64,000 nt of DNA, taken from contig JAIUCV010000401.1 of the NCBI GenBank assembly GCA_026724425.1, positions 372,001 to 436,000 on the forward strand. Reading direction: 5' to 3'. Below are positions 56,924 through 64,000 of this stretch, piece after piece (the stretch's first letter is position 1; every line of letters starts with the position of its first letter). The stretch comes from Erythrophleum ivorense (taxonomy: Eukaryota > Streptophyta > Magnoliopsida > Fabales > Fabaceae). Below the pieces are notes generated by a model. The model made no database searches. It had not been told where the DNA came from and saw nothing but the letters and a program-made list of their open reading frames with translations. Both the position numbers and the translations under genes were made by a program.

Positions 56924-58388
56924 TGTAACACTATACGTAGCTAGCATTCATTTTACATCACAATTGGCTATAAGGGTTCATTTTCATAAATTAAGCACCT
57001 TTGGCAGTGGTATTTACCATTATTAAAAGCTAAATAACTTATTGATTGCCAAATGGATCATGTGAGCTTTCCAAACTTATTTTTCATTCATAACACATTT
57101 GTTCAAGCAGAACTATCATAAATTAAAGCTCACAATTTGGGTCCAAGCCATAAAACTTGAAATGCACATCACACTTGCCATTTTCATGAAATTCTGTATT
57201 CTAATATAAATTTTGGAAAATCATAATTAATTCTAAAAAATAAAACTAATGTAAATTATATCATTTTAGAAAGCTACAGATGTCCTCTAACTATCATAAA
57301 AATGTCAGAGCAAAACAACTAGGTTTGCCTTAACAAAACTAATGGAACAATAACACTAGTCTGTAGGCATTCTACAACTGACATCAAACTTCAAAAATTT
57401 ATATATCTCTCAATATAGATCCAAATGAGGTGATCTTAGTGGCTATGGAAAGCTTAAGATGATACCTAATTGCTGTAAAAATTTCAAGGGCCTATGAGTT
57501 CATTTGGCCCATAAAATCCATTGCACATCAGAGACTACTATAGTACTCAGGCAACACCAGACCTCTAACTTCAAAATCCATAACTCTCTCTATACAACTC
57601 CTTTTCATGCAAACTTGGTGGCCCTAGAAAGCTGATAGTGTTAGCTATATTTTTATAAAATTTTATAAGTATTGGACTTCATTGTCCCCTAAATGATATA
57701 GAAATGTAAACTAACTATATGAATAGTAACTTTGGTAATTCTACATAATTTGGCAAATTTTGAAAAATCATAATAAATTCTCTAGGGCTCCAAATTAGAT
57801 GATCTTTAGCTTTATGAAAATCTCTAGATAAGATCTATATACTTGCCAAAATTCATCAAAAATTGTTCATTTGGTCAGTTTGTAGTTCAGCTTAAGAATA
57901 TGGTCATTTTAAGGGTCAAAGTAGTTCATAAGAGTACCAAATGACCTTCCCATCAATCCATAGCCGATTGAGTAAGTACAAAAGCATGAATACAATATAG
58001 GGAATCATTCTAAATGGTCCAAATCATCATGCATCTTAAAACCACTATCCTAGTTATCATTATACACAAGTACATTAAGGCATAAGGATGTCAAACTCAT
58101 ACATAGACATTCATTTGGTTCCAAATTCCATTTATACATAATGTTCTCATACTTTTATACATGCTCAAGGGTCTACATCTCATATACATCATATAGTTAC
58201 ATACTTTGACATCAAAATACCAATTTTTTTATTCTATTATCAAAGTCTTGCTCATTAAGTGGCTTGGCTCCCATTTCATGCTCCATATGGTTCACCTAGA
58301 CATGATTAGGTATAATATGAGGAAGAGTGAGATTCAAAGAATCCCAATAGCTCTTTACCCTTTCAAACGTACATATATGATACATTTA

Positions 58389-61300
58389 TGTAATGAACGT
58401 AACTTTCGTAAAATGATGAAATGAGCTTATAAAAGCAAGTCCTCTAAAATGATAATGTCCAAAAAAATCTAGATAGAGTCTAAGACTCTTAAAAATGATA
58501 ATTCTAGGCTCAGACAGAAAGAAAAATGGAGTTAGGAGGTGAACCAAATTGTGATAAAAACTAACAAAACGTAATGGCATTTTCATAAATAAGTATAAGT
58601 TTTGGAAAAACACACAAGAGGTCTTTTTAAATGGAAAATTTGAGTTACCCAGGATTCTCAAAGGCCCAAAAAACCACAGGAAGCCTTGGGACTGGTAAAG
58701 CCCCTCCAGTGTACATTTTTTAATGTCAGTGAACCCGAACTTTGATAGAATCATTTGGGAAGGTTTTAGCTCTGATTTGAGTGATTTCAAAGGCATTTTA
58801 TTAAATTAATAATCTAAATTTTATAATGGAAAAGGTGGTTCTGAAAAAGGAGCTAAAACAAAGCCGAAATAAAATTTCCATTACAGAAGGATGAAATTAG
58901 AATTTTTGAAAAAGTGAGTTTCTTGAAACTTTTACACACTTCTACCTTTTTCTCCTCTCATATAGCATGACTTTCCTCTGTCCAAAATACAAAAAAAAAA
59001 GACCAGCTTATTAGGGCATACAAGAGGGAGAGAGAAAGAAGGAGAAAAAGGCAAGAAAGATAGGTAAATTCATAGAATTTCATGCTCCTTTCTCTTCTAA
59101 TTTTGTTCCTCTCTTTCCATGGTTTATTTGAGTGAATTGGTTCTATTTTTGCTCTAGAACTTAGGGGAGGATTTCGAATTGCTTGAGAAGGAACAAACCA
59201 AGAAGGAAGAGCTTTGAATACATACTTGAATCTAAGGTAAATTCTTGTTTATGTTGCTTTCTCCTCTTGCTTCTCCTTTGGTATGAATTTGACCAAACTA
59301 GAACTAAGAGAGGGGAGGGAGTTTTGTTAAAAAAAAAGAGAAGAACTAGGATTTTAGACCATGAGGAAGAGGAATATGGCAAGAAATTCCAAGAAAAACC
59401 AATAGAAATCAAGTTAGGAAAGTATAGGCTTCCTTAGGGTTTTCAAAAATTTGATTTTATGTGAGTGTTCCTTAGCCATTTGAGTGTTTCCTTGAGCTTC
59501 TACTACTCTTAAAAACCTCCCCAAGTGGCTCTCCCATCAAAGAAAAATTAAGAAGCTTGTGAACCCCTTCCTTGGTGCATATCTCAACCTAGGCTAGCAA
59601 AAGTATTAGAGAGTGTTTTAATTTGTTCTAACCTTATTTTGGGACTTCATATGATGTTAGAAGATGGGAGAAACCATTGAGAAAAATTTAGGAGCCATGG
59701 ATTGGAAGATGGGACAATGGTGTCCATAATGGTGCTTTGTGAAGCAACTTGATTCTAAGCTTGTGTAAATGATTATGTGAGGGCTCCAAGGACTTTGAAT
59801 TAGGCCAAGAGGCATAGAAATGGAAAGAAATGGGAGCCTAGAGCTTAAATTGTGAAGGTTGCTTCAATAGGCCATTTATGGAACCATTATGCCACTTATG
59901 AAACCAAGTGTGTGTTCAAGAGTGAGTTTAATGTTTTGGCTTGCTTCAAGTGTGTAATTGTGTGTTGTTTATGGTGCTTTAGGCCAAGAAAACATCTAAC
60001 CATCTAGGTTCACATGTGAGGCCAAAAAGAGGGAAGAATAAGACAAAGGAAAGCTTGCAAAATTCAAGGTAGCTCTCCACCTCATTCTCTTGCATTCTTG
60101 TGTGCATATATATGTCATTGTGTGCTTGTGTGTGCTTGTGTGTGCTCTTGCGATTTGAGAACATGCTCCTTGATGTCTTGAGATTTCATTGGTACCAATG
60201 TATTTTCTTGAATGACTTTGATTGTGGAAATGACTCATAAGGGTGAGGTGATGCCAAAAGTCCCTTAATGAAGGTGAGGAGATGCCGAAAGTCTTATGGC
60301 ATGGGTGAGATTAGGCCAAAAGTCTCTTGAATAGGTGAGGCCAAGTCAAAAGTCCCTAGGCCAAGGGTGAGGCATATCCAAAAATCTTAGAAATGGGGTG
60401 AGGCAAAACCAAAAGTCCTTAGAGCTTCTTGATGACATGATTGTGAAAGTGTGGCATGAAAATCTTGAAAATGAGCATTTCTGATCTTGTAGCTTGTTTA
60501 CTTATGCACTTGCTGTATGTATGCCATGAATGTGTGTGTGAATGGGTGTGTGAGCTATTGAGATTCTAGGAATCTCACTCCCTTTTCTTCCATCTTTTTA
60601 AAATGTGGTGGCACACAAGAAGGGAGAAATGCAAGCCAAAGAGATTAGGATACTATAATTTGAACAATTTGTAACTCCTTTTGTATCTAAATGTCAAAGA
60701 GGATATGTACATCAAATTTTTGAGTTGTAAACTATTGAACAAATGTAAAATGATGTATGAATATGATGTAGACCTTATGTGATACCAAATCAATGGAATT
60801 ATGCAAATTGGCTCTTGGATGGCTTGTATGTAACTATGCATTAATGGATGTGGGATAACCAAATTGAGATGCATGGTGTTTGGGGCCACTTGGCCAGTTC
60901 TTACAAGTCATAATCATGCTTTTAAACTTGCCCAAGAGGTGCCAAACCATTAAGGAAGCCATTTGGATCAAAGTGATGCCTTATGAGAGGCAAAATTGAC
61001 CATATTATGAGACTAGGTCACTTTTTATCCAAATGAGCTCTTCTTAGTCTAAAATTTGGCATGCATCTAGATCTTGTTGAGATATTTTTGGGAAGCTAAA
61101 GTGAGTATTATTTGGAGGTCTACAGAAGTTTTGATGAATCTTTGAAGTTGGCAAATTTTTTGGTTTTGGTTAGTGTACTGTTTATCTAGTCCGAATTTTA
61201 ATCTGTGTCAATCATGGGGCAAACAATGTCCAATTGCCACAAAATTTTATAGAGAGAAACTAGACCTTCTAAGTAAATTTATCAACTAGAAGCACCTCAT

Positions 61301-62001
61301 TTGGATGTCTAAAGAGGGAGATATGAATTTTTTGAAGTTGCCATCTAGTACCAGGCGTGCTAGCAGACCCGTGTTATTGTTTAATTGATTTTTGGGATCT
61401 GAATGCTCTTGGAATGATCTAGAACTATTTTTCCCCTCTAGATCTATATATTTTCAAATTGGTAGAGATTACATGCATTGGATTTTTTTGGAATTAATTA
61501 TGAATTTCCAAAATTTATATCAGTAAGCTGTATCAGATTTTTGGACAGCTTGACCTCCCTGCTTTTTCTATTGTCAAACGTGGTCTAGATGAGATTTTCG
61601 TGGTTGGAAATTATTTTTAATGTAAATTTGGCATCTAGAGATTTCTAGAAAGATATGGTTTGTATGATTTTGATTTTTTTAGATTTAGTTATGATTTTTC
61701 AAAGTTGCCTCAAATTTTGCCACCCTAGAACCCAAGGCAAAACGTGATTATTTTGGATTTTGATTCTTGATCTGTGGTTTATGTGAAGTTTTGATATGTT
61801 CATGGCTTGTATGGATGGAAAATAATTAGAGAATGATGTTGGAGAACTCACGAGGTCCATATAACACGAAATAAAAATTTAATCGCCAATGTAACGCAAA
61901 TAAATTCATTATTTTCATATACTTTTGTTGAATTTCCCTTGAGAATGTGTTTGAGCCATCTTGAATTGAGCAATATGGTACTAGAATACTATGGTATGAC
62001 A
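58389..62001 (+). repeat. U5: solo LTR with TSD ATTTA, inside V4
   Basis: It starts TGTAATGAACGTAAC (58389) and ends ATGGTATGACA (62001), 3613 bp. ATTTA flanks both sides (58384-58388 and 62002-62006). The terminal bases are more mutated than in the other U copies, but the internal order matches. It includes the best-preserved array (60236-60425) and GATTCTAGGAATC at 60562-60574. Confidence 0.9.
60236..60425 (+). repeat. GGGTGAGG...CCAAAAGTCC minisatellite in U5
   Basis: Six consecutive units of about 30-31 bp with the consensus GGGTGAGGCxAxxCCAAAAGTC and a variable spacer such as CCTTAGAAAT. This is the clearest copy of the array. Confidence 0.9.
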
Positions 62002-62109
62002 ATTTACATGTCAAAGAATGCAAGTATGCCATAAAAGCTTCTAATGAACGTACATAAACACTTTTTCCATGTCACATAAACTCATACATGTCAAACATAG
62101 GCTCTAAGG

Positions 62110-62300
62110 CATGTTGGTCTAGCTTCACCCAATTTTCTTGGGACATTTGGATTTGCCTTGCCCACTTTAAGGGACTTTTGACTTAGCCTCACTCTTTCTT
62201 GAGACTTTTGACTTTGTCTCACCCATTCTTAGGAACTTTTGGCTCATTCTCACCCATTCTAAGGGACTTTTGGCAAAACCATACCTATTCAAGTCACTTT
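62110..62300 (-). repeat. Inverted GGGACTTTTGGC array in V4
   Basis: Five to six + strand units contain GGGACTTTTGACTTAGCCTC, GAGACTTTTGACTTTGTCTC, GGAACTTTTGGCTCATTCTC and GGGACTTTTGGCAAAACC, each followed by ACCC/ACTC-like spacers. Confidence 0.85.
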
Positions 62301-62328
62301 GCATTCAAGAACACACTTTAAGAAGCAT

Positions 62329-64000
62329 TGATAAATGCTATTTTTATATCTTCTATTCCTCTTAACTTAGAGTTTTTAATGTCCAAATATGGCTTTAGGG
62401 GTTTAATTAGATAAGATTCTTATTTTAATAGCCATTTCTGCACTCCATGAATTTATTTACAAAATTCTTGAATTTTAATGCAAAAGTTTCTTTTAAATAA
62501 TTTTGTGAATTTTTCCTACTTAATTCTTCTTATTTTTGTGTGTAGATTTTTCAATTGGCAATTGGAGGTTAGTTTGGAGAAGAGGTAGCATGCATGGGTT
62601 CTTTATTTTTCCAACATGTTGGCATTGCTGCAGCTCATTCCATGGTTTTCATACACTCCACATGATTAAAAGAAGCATGAGAAGGCATGTGTGTGTGGGA
62701 GGAAGAAGCAGAAGTTAACGTAAGAATGAATAGGAAAGAAGAGAAGAAGCTTGAAAGGAGGCATGAGCAGAAAACCACGTGAAGTATGAAGTAGAGAAAA
62801 AGAAGAAGAAGCCACGAACTGAAAGAGAATTTGGTGATGGGCAGAAGGTGCATGTGAGAGGAGGTTTCCAATGAGAAAAGAGAAGGAATGCTATGGGTTC
62901 AAGCAAGGAACAATAAAGAATGAGCTGGAAAAGATGGAGCACGTTCATGAACTCTTTAAAATGGATGCATGAAGAAAAGAAAAGGCAAAAATAAAGGAGT
63001 AGATTAAATGAAGCATATGTAGAACACAAGTTGAGAATGAAGAGGAAAAGCTATGGTTTGAGAGGGAAGAAATGCAAGGAGCTATCACGTGGAGAAAATA
63101 CATAAAAAAGCTAAATCACATGGAATGTGAGCTAAAAAAAATGGAGAAGAAGGCACAAAGCCACGGGCTACACAAGACTAGTAGTTGAAGGAGTTTTTGA
63201 GCTGAAACGAAGGAGAAAAAGACGTCAAATAGCGAAGAGAAAAGTTGTTGGGATGAACATAAAAAAAGAACATAAGAAGAATGTGAAGGGGAGCATGAGC
63301 AAGCCACGAGTACAGATTGCACACACACTCGAGTAGAATGTGGACTAGACTTAAGAAAAGAAAAGCATGTAGCTGGAGTTCTATGTACATGCGAGCTAAA
63401 TGAAAAGAAGAATAAGCTGTGTTCTGGATTCGAAGATAGCACAAAGCATGGATGAATTTTTAATATTAGATTCTAGCAAGTCAACATCATGTTGGGGCCC
63501 ACAAATTTTCAGCACATAAGACACATATACATACATGAAGGAAGCGGCAGGCAATTGGCATGAAAGGAATAACACATGAAAAAGAATTAATGAAGCACGT
63601 GATTCATAAAGGAATACTAGCCATTGGATCATTTTATCACTCCATCTCACACATCCATTATTGAAGAGGGGGAATACATTTGGGCAGCACATCAATCCAT
63701 CATTCATAGAAAATTACTGATATGTAGAACACATTCACCACATCCAGAACCCATCGTCTCATCCTTTGTCCAGCAGCCACTCCATGCCATTCTCATCTTC
63801 CATTCCCATTCCATCTCCACTCAAATGAAGCTTTAATTCCATCTGTGACTAGCTAGGAGAAAGGCTCTTGAGTTGAAGCTTGAATCAAAGGATTAGAATC
63901 AGAATTTTGGGCTAAGAATTTCATTTTATTTCCCTCTCTTTCTATATCAATGTTGATTATTTTATTTGCTTGGTTAAGCTTGTAAATGATTGAGATTGAT
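62329..64000 (+). repeat. F2b: second copy of repeat F2, runs off the window
   Basis: It starts TGATAAATGCTATTTTTATA and matches F2a in its first 270 bp and again from GTGACTAGCTAGGAG (63846) to the window end. The middle (62690-63420) is purine-rich on the + strand, giving Phe/Ser/Leu frames on the minus strand, and does not resemble the CAC-rich middle of F2a. No protein domain was recognised. Confidence 0.75.

Larger units (their letters stand above)
56924..62328 (-). repeat. V4: LTR of the U/V family, interrupted by U5
   Basis: The + strand lower edge is TGTAACACTATACG at 56924. Homology to V2 and V3 includes TCATTTTCATAAATTAAGC, the GTGAGATTCAAAGAATCCC block (58329-58345) and, beyond U5, the inverted array. 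At 62328 repeat F2b begins, so the rest of the LTR is missing or lies outside. Without U5 about 1.8 kb is visible. It cuts the gag of Z. Confidence 0.78.

Noticed and set aside
60236..60425. CRISPR-like direct repeat array
   Set aside because: Plant LTR context, imperfect units with similar spacers, no cas genes; it is a minisatellite.
1..64000. tRNA, rRNA, telomere repeats, resistance genes or organellar inserts
   Set aside because: None recognised on either strand by eye; tRNA-like matches were only LTR primer sites.

Overview
This is plant nuclear DNA, most likely from a eudicot. It is AT-rich, has no bacterial-style gene packing, and is dominated by decayed plant retrotransposons: Ty1/copia, Ty3/gypsy chromoviruses with very long LTRs, a small chromodomain element and L1-type LINEs. 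The species cannot be named from the sequence. No intact host gene, rRNA, tRNA or CRISPR array was recognised. The only host-like signal is a weak one near 15.9-16.9 kb.

Layout. 1-7.4 kb: a + strand copia remnant with its 3' LTR (1-1852), a minus-strand LINE (about 1880-3290), and a minus-strand copia element (3300-7421) with two LTR-like blocks in tandem. 7.4-8.5 kb: AT-rich spacer with a diverged 240-bp duplication. 8515-13947: a nearly complete but mutated minus-strand chromodomain Ty3/gypsy element with both LTRs. 13.9-18.2 kb: AT-rich spacer with a fold-back element, a (TA)n tract and a GC-richer patch with a short ORF. 18.2-18.8 kb: a LINE fragment.

18.8-62.3 kb: one old minus-strand Ty3/gypsy element, called Z here, has been broken apart by a nest of long LTRs. 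Its pieces (gag zinc knuckle, gag/protease junction, protease, two integrase pieces, integrase C-terminus and 3' end) lie in the right order and strand at 56923-56505, 48694-48634, 38984-38169, 31788-31677, 22131-21946 and 19116-18993. The insertions are mostly solo LTRs. Five + strand LTRs (U1-U5, 3.2-3.7 kb) and four minus-strand relatives (V1-V4) appear to be one family. A second family (T) is represented by T1, T2a, T2b and T3. Perfect 5-bp target site duplications can be read for U1, U2, U3, U4, U5, V2, T1 and W, which fixes much of the insertion order. W (49658-53997) is a non-autonomous LTR retrotransposon with two LTRs, PBS, PPT and TSD, inserted in U4. A third repeat (F2) occurs at 27474 and again at 62329 to the window end.

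Nothing here is a working gene system. The notable features are the datable nesting, tandem arrays carried inside the LTRs, and the truncated gene content of W.
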